Assembly: GCA_001797695.1 (NCBI GenBank) | Contig: MGQD01000030.1 | Coordinates: 1 to 5,752 of the forward strand | Reading direction: 5' to 3' | Source: Deltaproteobacteria bacterium RBG_13_49_15 | Lineage (GTDB): Bacteria; Desulfobacterota; Desulfobacteria; Desulfobacterales; UBA2156 | Length of the DNA: 5,752 bases | In this document: positions 1 to 5,752 of the stretch, one piece after another | How the letters are laid out: every line of letters begins with the position of its first letter | Position numbering within the stretch: position 1 is the stretch's first letter | The notes under the pieces: model-generated | Databases searched by the model: none | Told to the model about the DNA's origin: nothing | Seen by the model: the letters and a program-made list of their open reading frames with translations, nothing else | Position numbers and translations under genes: made by a program

Positions 1-1236
1 CGACCAGGGATTTTTTCTCTGAATTTGAACTCTTAAAGGCAACGATGCAATTCCGGAAAATCGAAATGAATCGTTGGGTATTATTTGAAAGACGATGCAC
101 TGATCCCACCAGTCATAGTTATTTTCAAGATGATTATCCTTTGAGTGAATGGCGACAGTCACCGAGTAGGTGCCGCACCCAAGGTTTAATTTGAGAAAAA
201 ATTGAACCCAAAGGGGCTCCTCAGTCTTCGCTAAACATACCGGTTTGTTCAGATTATGGGTATTGACTCCAAATACGTCATTTCCAAGGCGATCCCTTAT
301 AAGAATTCCGATAGATGGTTTTTCAACCGGTTGAATAAATTTTACATGACACCGGATTTCAACATCTTCACCAACCTGAAAAGCTCTTGCAGGCTCACCG
401 TCCATCTTGTAGATTTCGATTTCCTGTACAATTGCTTCACCGGTTCCCGATCGGGTAATCGTCCGGCTGGGGCCAATATCGGTTTGCCGAATGTTTGCAT
501 CCGCAGTTTTTCGGGCAATCATGCTGTTGTAGTAATCCAAAACTTTTTGCGATTGCCCGTCCAATATCAGTTGTCCATTATCCAGTAAAATTGTTCGATC
601 GCATAATGTTTTAATTGCTCCCATGTCATGTGACACAAGCAGCAGGGTCGTTCCCTGGTCTTTAAAGCGGCGGATACGGTCCAGGCATTTTTGTTGAAAA
701 TAAATATCTCCAACTGAAAATGCTTCGTCAATTAGAAGAATATCTGAACTGGCGGCGGTTATTGCGCTGAAAGCTAAACGCATCTGCATACCGGTCGAGT
801 AGATACGCAAGGGCTGGTCGATGTACTCCCCGATATCAGCAAATTTTTCGATTTCGGGTAATAACCGATTGGTTTCCGATCGGCTTAAACCGGACATCTG
901 GCAGATCATGGCGGCATTTTCTTTTCCCGTAAAGTCCGGGTGGAAACCGAGACCGAGTTCAAGCAGGGCCGAAACTTTTCCGTTAATGATCAGTCGACCT
1001 TCGCTGGGATGGGTAGTGCCAGTAATGAGCTTTAGCAGAGTGCTTTTCCCTGCGCCGTTTTGGCCGACAATCCCAATGGATTCTCCAGATCGTATAACAA
1101 AGCTTAATCTTCTCAGAGCCCATTGCTCCGTGTGGCCGGAATATTTGTTGCGGGTTATCCATTCGGACAGCCTTGAAAAACGATTCGAATACCGTTTATA
1201 TTTTTTACCCAAATTATCGGCAATAATCCGATCCAT
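1..1236 (-). CDS. wzt: Wzt-type polysaccharide ABC exporter ATP-binding protein (3' end outside window)
   Basis: This is the cytoplasmic ATPase of an ABC-2 exporter that moves a lipid-linked polysaccharide (O-antigen or related glycan) across the inner membrane together with the permease encoded just upstream. 412 codons are visible with no stop before the window edge. Visible motifs are Walker A GQNGAGKST (residues 58-66), the Wzt-style segment LLELGLGFHPDFTG (91-104), signature YSTGMQMRL (146-154), Walker B ILLIDE with catalytic Glu171, D-loop SVGD (174-177) and switch His203 in VSHDM. After about residue 260 comes a second, beta-rich domain ending FRFSGIASLPLRV. That layout matches Wzt proteins of the E. 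coli O9a type (about 430 residues), whose C-terminal domain recognises the finished glycan; plain KpsT or TagH ATPases lack it. Only a few to some tens of residues should be missing. The ATG shares one base with the permease stop (TGATG) and has no strong ribosome binding site, so translation is probably coupled. The glycan specificity cannot be read from sequence. Confidence 0.93.
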   Translation of the reverse strand, partial: MDRIIADNLGKKYKRYSNRFSRLSEWITRNKYSGHTEQWALRRLSFVIRSGESIGIVGQNGAGKSTLLKLITGTTHPSEGRLIINGKVSALLELGLGFHPDFTGKENAAMICQMSGLSRSETNRLLPEIEKFADIGEYIDQPLRIYSTGMQMRLAFSAITAASSDILLIDEAFSVGDIYFQQKCLDRIRRFKDQGTTLLLVSHDMGAIKTLCDRTILLDNGQLILDGQSQKVLDYYNSMIARKTADANIRQTDIGPSRTITRSGTGEAIVQEIEIYKMDGEPARAFQVGEDVEIRCHVKFIQPVEKPSIGILIRDRLGNDVFGVNTHNLNKPVCLAKTEEPLWVQFFLKLNLGCGTYSVTVAIHSKDNHLENNYDWWDQCIVFQIIPNDSFRFSGIASLPLRVQIQRKNPWS

Positions 1237-2057
1237 CAAAGCTCATCTACCATTTCAGGAGCTAATTTTCGATATCCATTATAGCTGATGTATAATAACA
1301 TTAGGGCGCCTACAATATGATATCGAAATTGATACCATTGCGGCCAGTCTCCTTTTAAAACAATCTGCTGATAAGACGTTATCAGGTTGGTCATGGGGTT
1401 TGCTTCAATTATGAATTGAAACTTATCGGGAAGGATCGATCTGGGATAGACTATCGGGGTTCCCCAAAACCAGAACTGCAAAATGATCGTCACCAGATGT
1501 CCAATGTCTCGAAAAAAAACGTTTAATGTTGCCAGTAACATTCCGAGGGCGAGAGAAAAAGATTGTTGAATCAATAACAGAGGGATAAATCCGATAATGG
1601 TCCAACCGGGGTTTCTTCCTGAAGTTATTAAAAATATTAAAAATATTAAAAATATAATCGAAAAATTAATTGTCGTGGAAATAAATAACCCGACCGGAAG
1701 GGTTATACGAGGAAAATTAACCTTCTTAATTAAGTTAGCATTTTCAGGAAAAATATTAAGGCATCGCTCCAATAATTCAGAAAAAAAATTCCATGTTAAT
1801 AGTCCCGAACAAAGAAATATGCCGTAACCCATGACGTCATCGACATCCGGTAGCTTATTGCGCATGATTTTTGAGAAGATTACGGTATAGATAAAGATCA
1901 TTGCCGCCGGCTTGATAACAGACCACATACAACCTAGGAGCGAACCTAAATATTTACTCCGAAAGTCCCGTTCAACCATATTTAAGATAAGGCTGCGGTA
2001 CCGCCAAACAGTTAACGATCGAATGGACATCAGATTCAATAACGGCATTGATCCCAT
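1236..2057 (-). CDS. wzm: Wzm-type polysaccharide ABC exporter permease (ABC-2 family)
   Basis: This is the inner-membrane channel subunit of the exporter, expected to dimerise and pair with two copies of the Wzt-type ATPase. Length (273 residues from this ATG) is usual for the family. Family features, numbered from a GTG one codon upstream, are an amphipathic N-terminal stretch with RDFRSKYLGSLLG (31-43) followed by WSVIKP (46-51), LLTWNFFSE (87-95), NANLIKKVNFPR (107-118), LNVFFRDIGH (179-188), TPIVYP (201-206) and NPMTNLI (221-227). About six hydrophobic segments are visible, near 45-65, 78-97, 122-147, 153-180, 188-207 and 247-261. The start is uncertain: GTG at 2060, ATG at 2057, ATG at 2048 and ATG at 2030 share the frame, and none has a good Shine-Dalgarno sequence. 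ATG 2048 has only GATGGGA upstream. It is the first gene of its unit, about 150 bases after the kinase stop. One transmembrane segment contains an exact FLI x3 repeat. KpsM- or TagG-like transport of another glycan is possible, but the partner's C-terminal domain favours Wzm. Confidence 0.92.
   Translation of the reverse strand: MGSMPLLNLMSIRSLTVWRYRSLILNMVERDFRSKYLGSLLGCMWSVIKPAAMIFIYTVIFSKIMRNKLPDVDDVMGYGIFLCSGLLTWNFFSELLERCLNIFPENANLIKKVNFPRITLPVGLFISTTINFSIIFLIFLIFLITSGRNPGWTIIGFIPLLLIQQSFSLALGMLLATLNVFFRDIGHLVTIILQFWFWGTPIVYPRSILPDKFQFIIEANPMTNLITSYQQIVLKGDWPQWYQFRYHIVGALMLLYISYNGYRKLAPEMVDEL
1626..1655. repeat. 9-bp tandem repeat, three exact copies, inside the permease gene
   Basis: The plus-strand unit attaaaaat occurs three times without a mismatch at 1627-1653, with one to two further matching bases on each side. 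On the coding strand it encodes Phe-Leu-Ile three times (residues 137-145) in the third hydrophobic segment of the permease. Because the period is a multiple of three, gain or loss of a copy would keep the frame and alter the helix by three residues. Confidence 0.85.
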
Positions 2058-2208
2058 CACGATTTAAATTTTTTTTTAAAAAAAATATCGAAGTGTTTTT
2101 TCAAGTTGTTCTTCTTATTTGATAATCTCTAAAAAACCCATCATTCCCAGCTTCATAGGCGTTTAATGAGTTTGTTATCGTTTTGCCCCAAGCATCTTAT
2201 CCCGGTCA
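2058..2208. other. A/T-rich intergenic region between kinase and exporter units
   Basis: This roughly 150-base stretch lies between the kinase stop and the permease start; both genes read in the same (minus) direction. I see no convincing gene: the only short reading frame noticed starts ATG AAG CTG GGA and runs 13 codons without a ribosome binding site. No GC-rich hairpin followed by a T run is visible after the kinase stop, so no intrinsic terminator is called. The permease-proximal third (2061-2090) is a run of nine T followed by eight A on the plus strand, flanked by short matching arms (cgat/atcg), which makes a near-palindromic A/T block likely to be curved or easily melted. Confidence 0.6.
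2075..2104 (-). promoter_or_regulatory. Candidate weak sigma-70-like promoter for the exporter genes
   Basis: On the minus strand TTGAAA (2104-2099) matches the -35 consensus at 5 of 6 bases. It is followed 18 bases later by TTTAAA (2080-2075), a 4 of 6 match to the -10 consensus, ending 17 bases before the ATG at 2057. The -10 lies inside a long A/T block where such matches arise easily by chance, and the resulting leader would be very short, so this is tentative. Confidence 0.25.
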
Positions 2209-4368
2209 TCACCCGTCCAGCCGCTCCCTTACCCTCCGAAGCAGCCCTTCAATAGAAAACGGTTTTTCGACCAGTGTCGTTTGTGGATCCAACGTTCCAT
2301 AACGGGCAACCGATTCCGGCGCATATCCGGACATGAAAAGGACTTTTATTCCGGGTCGTTCGGACTTTATTTGCATTGCGATTAACGGTCCGTTCGATCC
2401 TGGTAAAACGATGTCGGAGAGCAAAAGATGGATCGGTTCCTTGAAATCAGCGCATATTCTTTTGGCGTCATTTCCGTCTCCGGTTTGAAGGACCATGTAG
2501 CCGTATTTTTCGAGAATGGAGCAGGCAAGATTCCGAACCATTTCATCATCTTCAACCAGCAGAACGGTTTCCGAACCGCGAAGCCCTTGCCGGTCGATTT
2601 TCTCCTTTTTACCGTCGTCGATCTTCCCATTTGCTCTGGGGAGATAGATTTTAAACGTCGTCCCTTTTCCAGGGACGCTGAAGGGAAAGATATGGCCGCC
2701 GCTTTGCTTTACGATACCGTAGACCGTGGAAAGGCCGAGGCCTGTCCCCTTTCCCTTTTCCTTGGTGGTAAAAAACGGTTCAAAGATATGAGAAATGATA
2801 TCGGGGCGGATCCCTTCGCCGGTGTCACTGATCGAAAGCATGACATATCGGCCGGACCGGGGGTGAATGCCGTGTCCCCGGAAAAAGGCATCGTCTAATT
2901 CGGAGTTGCCGGTTTTGATGGAAATCCTTCCCCCGTTCGGCATGGCGTCTCTGGAATTGACGATCAGGTTCATCACGATCTGTTCGATCTTTCCTGGATC
3001 CGCCTCGATCCGCCCCAGATCCGGATCGAGAAGCATCATAAGCTCGATATCCTCTCCCACCATCGGTTTCAGCATTTTTTCCATTTCCGCCAAAAGCTTA
3101 TTGAGATCGAGTATCTCCGACTTCAGGATCTGTTTGCGGCTGAAGGCCAAGAGTTGGCGGGTGAGGGCGGCGGCGCGCTGCCCGGCTTTTTTTATCTCCT
3201 CGACTTCGGAATAGAGCGGATCACTCTCGGCATGCTTCATCAGGAGCAGATCCGAGCGGCCGATAATGGCGGTAAGCAGATTGTTAAAATCATGGGCGAT
3301 CCCTCCGGTCAGCCTCCCGATCGCTTCCATCTTCTGGGCCTGAGAAAATTCCGCTTCAAGTTTTTTCCGTTCACTCACATCCCTTACAAAGGCCCACATC
3401 CCTTTGGGTTTTCCATCCTCCTCCTGGAGATAGGTTCGGATCTCGACGGGAAAGATTGTGCCGTCCTTTCGCTTGCATTCCATTTCATAGATGTCCGAAT
3501 ACCCTCTTTTAAACACCTGTTTCTGCAGAATTTCCTCTTCGACGGAATGCCATTTTTCAGGGGTCAAATCGTGATATGTCTTTTCCGACAATTCAATTTC
3601 GTTATATCCGAGCATCTCGCAAAAAGAAGAGTTGGCCTCGATGATTTTTCCTTCCATATTCACGGCGGCGTATCCGTCCCGGCTCCCTTCATACAGTCTC
3701 CGGTATTTCTTTTCCGATTCCCTGGCAGCCCTTTCGGCATGTTTTCTTTCAGTGATCTCCTTGGAAATGCCGTCGATGGTCGTGTTTGTCAATGTTTTCA
3801 GCGCTTCCAGGAGTTCGATCTTGGGTGTGCCGGAGACCCTGGCTTTGAGATCCCCTTCGGAAACCCGGTGCAAAACGTCGAAGTGCTCGGCTAAACTCAT
3901 GGCAAATTCATGGGAGAGATCCACGATTTCCGCGATGTTTTCAGCAGTCCGGTTGGTCATATGCTTGAGCCTGGCGATCGGTTCAATAGGGGAATCTTCA
4001 GGGATCCTCACGGAAGGATCCCCTGAAGAAATCCGTTTTAACGCCTCCAGCACCTCTGATATCCCTTCCGCCTGATGCTTACAGATGTTCTCAAGTTCGA
4101 CATCCCGTTCTTCGACAACGCGGCGATAATGGATAAATTGATCATTGATGATATGGAGCGCCTCTTCAAATGAATTCCGGTCGACCGTTTCTTTAAAATG
4201 GACGCAATCGATGCAGATGATGATCTTTTCGGAGAGGGTTCCCTGAATGCACCCCTTGCACCGGGTTCCCGAAATTGTCCAGCACTTGAGGTTTTCTGTT
4301 CCAAAAACCGGACAGGCTGCCTCCTCGCATTCAAATCTTTTCCAGCAGAGCTGCTTGATCGCGGCCAT
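2209..4368 (-). CDS. Soluble hybrid histidine kinase: Cys-rich N-terminus, HAMP-like repeats, PAS, HisKA, HATPase, receiver
   Basis: This is a hybrid sensor kinase of 719 residues with no membrane segment or signal peptide, so it should sense a cytoplasmic cue. Residues 8-55 hold eight Cys (8, 14, 19, 29, 37, 40, 52, 55) with two Cys-Trp pairs and two CxxC pairs, resembling the 'two-CW' domains of Desulfobacterota proteins; metal or Fe-S binding or thiol chemistry is plausible. Two HAMP-like repeats follow (about 103-148 and 159-205), each with a [ES]GD turn, then a PAS/PAC domain (about 218-333). HisKA has phospho-acceptor His359 in GGIAHDFNNLL. The ATPase domain shows N-box Asn467/Asn471, G1 DTGEGI (515-520), FEPFFTTK (529-536) and G2 GKGTGLGLS (539-547). 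The receiver (600-716) keeps Asp607/Asp608, acceptor Asp652, Ser680 and Lys702. All catalytic residues are present, so it looks functional. The ATG at 4368 is preferred over a TTG at 4374 because AAGGA lies 9 bases from the ATG but only 3 from the TTG. It follows the TusA-family gene by 27 bases, probably in the same operon. Its partner response regulator and signal are not visible. Confidence 0.93.
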   Translation of the reverse strand: MAAIKQLCWKRFECEEAACPVFGTENLKCWTISGTRCKGCIQGTLSEKIIICIDCVHFKETVDRNSFEEALHIINDQFIHYRRVVEERDVELENICKHQAEGISEVLEALKRISSGDPSVRIPEDSPIEPIARLKHMTNRTAENIAEIVDLSHEFAMSLAEHFDVLHRVSEGDLKARVSGTPKIELLEALKTLTNTTIDGISKEITERKHAERAARESEKKYRRLYEGSRDGYAAVNMEGKIIEANSSFCEMLGYNEIELSEKTYHDLTPEKWHSVEEEILQKQVFKRGYSDIYEMECKRKDGTIFPVEIRTYLQEEDGKPKGMWAFVRDVSERKKLEAEFSQAQKMEAIGRLTGGIAHDFNNLLTAIIGRSDLLLMKHAESDPLYSEVEEIKKAGQRAAALTRQLLAFSRKQILKSEILDLNKLLAEMEKMLKPMVGEDIELMMLLDPDLGRIEADPGKIEQIVMNLIVNSRDAMPNGGRISIKTGNSELDDAFFRGHGIHPRSGRYVMLSISDTGEGIRPDIISHIFEPFFTTKEKGKGTGLGLSTVYGIVKQSGGHIFPFSVPGKGTTFKIYLPRANGKIDDGKKEKIDRQGLRGSETVLLVEDDEMVRNLACSILEKYGYMVLQTGDGNDAKRICADFKEPIHLLLSDIVLPGSNGPLIAMQIKSERPGIKVLFMSGYAPESVARYGTLDPQTTLVEKPFSIEGLLRRVRERLDG

Positions 4369-4394
4369 TTGCAAATTTCCTTATAAATGCAAAT
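4367..4394 (-). promoter_or_regulatory. Kinase ribosome binding site within a 7-bp inverted repeat
   Basis: In the mRNA sense, AAGGA (4382-4378) lies 9 bases before the kinase ATG and fixes that start over the upstream TTG. The site sits in a 14-base loop between perfect arms ATTTGCA (4394-4388) and TGCAAAT (4373-4367); the second arm includes the first two bases of the ATG. The stem has only two G-C pairs and is probably weak, so a regulatory role is speculative. Confidence 0.4.
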
Positions 4395-4395
4395 C

Positions 4396-4620
4396 CTAAA
4401 ACTGGATTTGAATCCGTTTTTGTCCGCCTGCGTCGTCTGTTACGGAAAGGAGCACTTTTTTCAGGCGCTGACACCAGACCCGGATGTCTTTTTCAAACGT
4501 GGGGCAGTCCCCGAGCACTTCGAGGATATCCCCCGGTTTCATGGATGTGGCTTTGACTGCTATCTTGAGGACCGGTTGAGGGCATTTCAATCCGAGTGTG
4601 TTCAGCACTTCCATCGCCAT
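4396..4620 (-). CDS. TusA-family (SirA/YedF-like) sulfur-carrier protein
   Basis: This 74-residue protein belongs to the TusA fold family of small sulfur carriers. The hallmark is visible near the N-terminus: NTLGLKCPQPVLK with Cys13 in the CPxP motif, the residue that carries persulfide sulfur in TusA. A short helix, MKPGDILEVLGDCP and a C-terminal KRIQIQF strand complete the family outline. Two further cysteines, Cys39 in GDCP and Cys50 in VWCQRL, are not part of the classical TusA active site and suggest a subfamily with extra thiol or metal chemistry. The start is well supported: AAGGAG (4633-4628) lies 7 bases before the ATG; a second in-frame ATG at 4614 is less well placed. The gene lies 26 bases after the hydrogenase stop and 27 bases before the kinase ATG, so all three are probably co-transcribed. 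Sulfur delivery to a partner is the family role; a link to the hydrogenase or to dissimilatory sulfur metabolism is inferred only from position. TusA proper (tRNA thiolation) is not implied. Confidence 0.92.
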   Translation of the reverse strand: MAMEVLNTLGLKCPQPVLKIAVKATSMKPGDILEVLGDCPTFEKDIRVWCQRLKKVLLSVTDDAGGQKRIQIQF

Positions 4621-4646
4621 AGTGAATCTCCTTGTCGGTTAGCTCG

Positions 4647-5752
4647 TCAATGGGTTGCACACGCCAGGCACGGATCATAGGCCCGATAGGCGGCTTCGAT
4701 CCGGTTGAGTACTTCCGCAGACATATCCCCATTTTTAATTAAGGCGCGGGCCGCCTTTTCAACAGACATGCAGATGGCCGCGGCATTGTTTTGGGTGGCG
4801 ACCAGCAAATTCAACCGTTGAATGATCCCGGTTAGATCGGTTTCATAATGATGGATGAGTGTCCCCCGTGGCGCCTCGCAGACGCCGACACCCTCCTTGG
4901 GAGGTTTATCCGGGATCGTTCGAACTTCCGGGTCGGTCAGCTCCTCGTCGTTTGCCAGCTCGCACATCCGTTCCGCAGAATAGAGGATTTCCATCAGCCT
5001 TGCCCAGTGGTATGCCATGGTTTGATGAACCGGTTTTCCTCCGAATGCGTCAACCATCCGTTCGTATTCCGCCTGAGCTAAGGGTGTGGCCATGCCGTCG
5101 GATACGTTGAACCTGGCAAGAGGGCCGACCCGGTAAACTCCGCTGTTTTTACCTTCCGTAAACCCTTTCCACCCGATCTGTTTCAGGGAAAGGATCTTCA
5201 TATAACTCCATGGGACGACGTGTTCCTCAAGATGAGTTACAAAGTCATGAGCTGTAAATCGGGCAAATTCCTTCCCCAGTGGATCAACCACTCTCAGGGC
5301 GCCGTCGTAAAAATCCGTTCTGTTTTGGGAATCGACCAGTCCCATATAATAGGTGTAGAGGCGAAAGGCATCGTCATTTAGCAACTCCGTATATCGCTGT
5401 TCTGAAAGGATGGCATCTGAAAACAGGTTTATGGTCGTTTTTGCAAACTCGAGTGCCTGCGCGGTCAGCCGCCGGATGTCAACCGCTTCCTTTTCGGAAA
5501 TGCCCTTTGAAACCCCTCCGGGAAGGCCGGAAACAGGGTAGAGTGGGCTCCCGCTGATCATGGCGTTCATTCCTCGGATTTTTTTCCGGATATCGATCAG
5601 GGCCGACCCAAGATCGGCGCCGATCTTTCCGACAACGCCGAAGATGTTCCGTTCCGAAGCCGGAGCGTCTGTTCCGAGGAAAAGATCGGGTCCGCCCAGA
5701 TAGAAAAAATGCAGAAGATGATCTTCGAATATAAAGGCGTGGTGCAACAGTT
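4647..5752 (-). CDS. mvhA: [NiFe]-hydrogenase large subunit, MvhA-type group 3 (5' end outside window)
   Basis: This is the catalytic large subunit of an [NiFe]-hydrogenase, which binds the Ni-Fe(CN)2CO site and splits or forms H2. About 368 codons are visible; the reading frame runs through the window edge, and the TTG at 5747 is an internal Leu. By comparison with methanogen MvhA, roughly the first 100 residues, including the RxCGxC nickel motif, lie outside. Visible family segments are HLLHFFYLGGPD, the PGGVSKGI loop, SGVYRVGPLARFN, GVGVCEAPRGTLIHHYETD, and at the C-terminus the second nickel-binding motif DPCLACATH (4676-4650) with both Cys and the final His. These match MvhA/VhuA, the F420-non-reducing hydrogenase that feeds electrons to heterodisulfide reductase HdrABC in the cytoplasm; in Desulfobacterota such enzymes are thought to take part in flavin-based electron bifurcation. 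MvhG, MvhD and Hdr genes would be expected beyond 5752. Unusually, TGA follows the motif's His directly, so there is no C-terminal extension for a maturation protease. A regulatory rather than catalytic hydrogenase cannot be excluded. Confidence 0.93.
   Translation of the reverse strand, partial: LLHHAFIFEDHLLHFFYLGGPDLFLGTDAPASERNIFGVVGKIGADLGSALIDIRKKIRGMNAMISGSPLYPVSGLPGGVSKGISEKEAVDIRRLTAQALEFAKTTINLFSDAILSEQRYTELLNDDAFRLYTYYMGLVDSQNRTDFYDGALRVVDPLGKEFARFTAHDFVTHLEEHVVPWSYMKILSLKQIGWKGFTEGKNSGVYRVGPLARFNVSDGMATPLAQAEYERMVDAFGGKPVHQTMAYHWARLMEILYSAERMCELANDEELTDPEVRTIPDKPPKEGVGVCEAPRGTLIHHYETDLTGIIQRLNLLVATQNNAAAICMSVEKAARALIKNGDMSAEVLNRIEAAYRAYDPCLACATH

Noticed and set aside
821..1288. 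A 155-codon plus-strand open frame, plus another at 256-588
   Set aside because: Both are antisense to the Wzt-type ATPase, whose Walker A, signature and Walker B motifs are intact on the minus strand.
2140..2208. Intrinsic terminator after the kinase gene
   Set aside because: There is a short T run on the minus strand (GGGTTTTTTAG), but I found no stable G/C-rich hairpin directly before it.
3154..3894. A 246-codon plus-strand open frame, plus others at 2428-2898, 2867-3214 and 3632-4075
   Set aside because: All lie antisense to the kinase, whose domains are unmistakable. Their translations show no family motifs and are typical shadow frames.
4372..4374. TTG as the kinase start codon
   Set aside because: It would be only 3 bases from the AAGGA ribosome binding sequence; the ATG six bases downstream has normal spacing.
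4493..4732. A minus-strand frame overlapping both the end of the hydrogenase gene and the start of the TusA-like gene
   Set aside because: It reads through two well-supported genes in another frame and has no recognisable motif. It also does not supply a plausible hydrogenase C-terminal extension.
5745..5747. A TTG that could be taken as the start of the hydrogenase gene
   Set aside because: The frame stays open to the window edge, and the following residues align with the interior of MvhA (the HALHF-like segment), so this is an internal leucine of a gene cut by the window.
1..5752. tRNA or rRNA genes, CRISPR arrays, insertion sequences, attachment sites
   Set aside because: I saw no spaced direct repeats, no terminal inverted repeats with a transposase frame, and no cloverleaf-like stretch. 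The window is almost filled by the five protein genes.

Overview
The window carries five genes, all read from the minus strand: two complete small or medium genes, one complete large kinase gene, and a partial gene at each edge. Both the protein families and the Cys-Trp-rich kinase N-terminus point to an anaerobic bacterium, most likely a Desulfobacterota (deltaproteobacterial) sulfate reducer or syntroph. That assignment is an inference from gene types, not from a marker gene.

In transcription order (high to low coordinates), the first unit is 5752 to 2209. It starts with the C-terminal ~85% of an MvhA-type (group 3) [NiFe]-hydrogenase large subunit. A 26-base gap leads to a 74-residue TusA-family sulfur-carrier protein, and a further 27-base gap leads to a 719-residue soluble hybrid histidine kinase. 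The kinase has an eight-cysteine N-terminal domain, two HAMP-like repeats, PAS, HisKA, ATPase and receiver domains, in that order. The short gaps and good ribosome binding sites suggest one operon. The hydrogenase ends exactly at the His of its nickel-binding DPCxxCxxH motif, with no cleavable C-terminal extension.

A 148-150-base A/T-rich intergenic region (about 2058-2208) separates this from the second unit. It holds an A8/T9 near-palindrome and a weak candidate promoter, and no convincing terminator.

The second unit (2057 to beyond 1) encodes a Wzm-type ABC-2 permease and a Wzt-type ATPase with a C-terminal carbohydrate-recognition-like domain. The two genes overlap by one base. Together they should export an undecaprenyl-linked polysaccharide (O-antigen or similar) across the inner membrane. 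Parts of this unit are clearly more A/T-rich than the hydrogenase/kinase unit, so the intergenic region probably marks the edge of a surface-polysaccharide cluster.

The most interesting possibility is that the hydrogenase, sulfur carrier and redox-looking PAS kinase form an H2- or redox-responsive module. This rests on gene order and domain content only.
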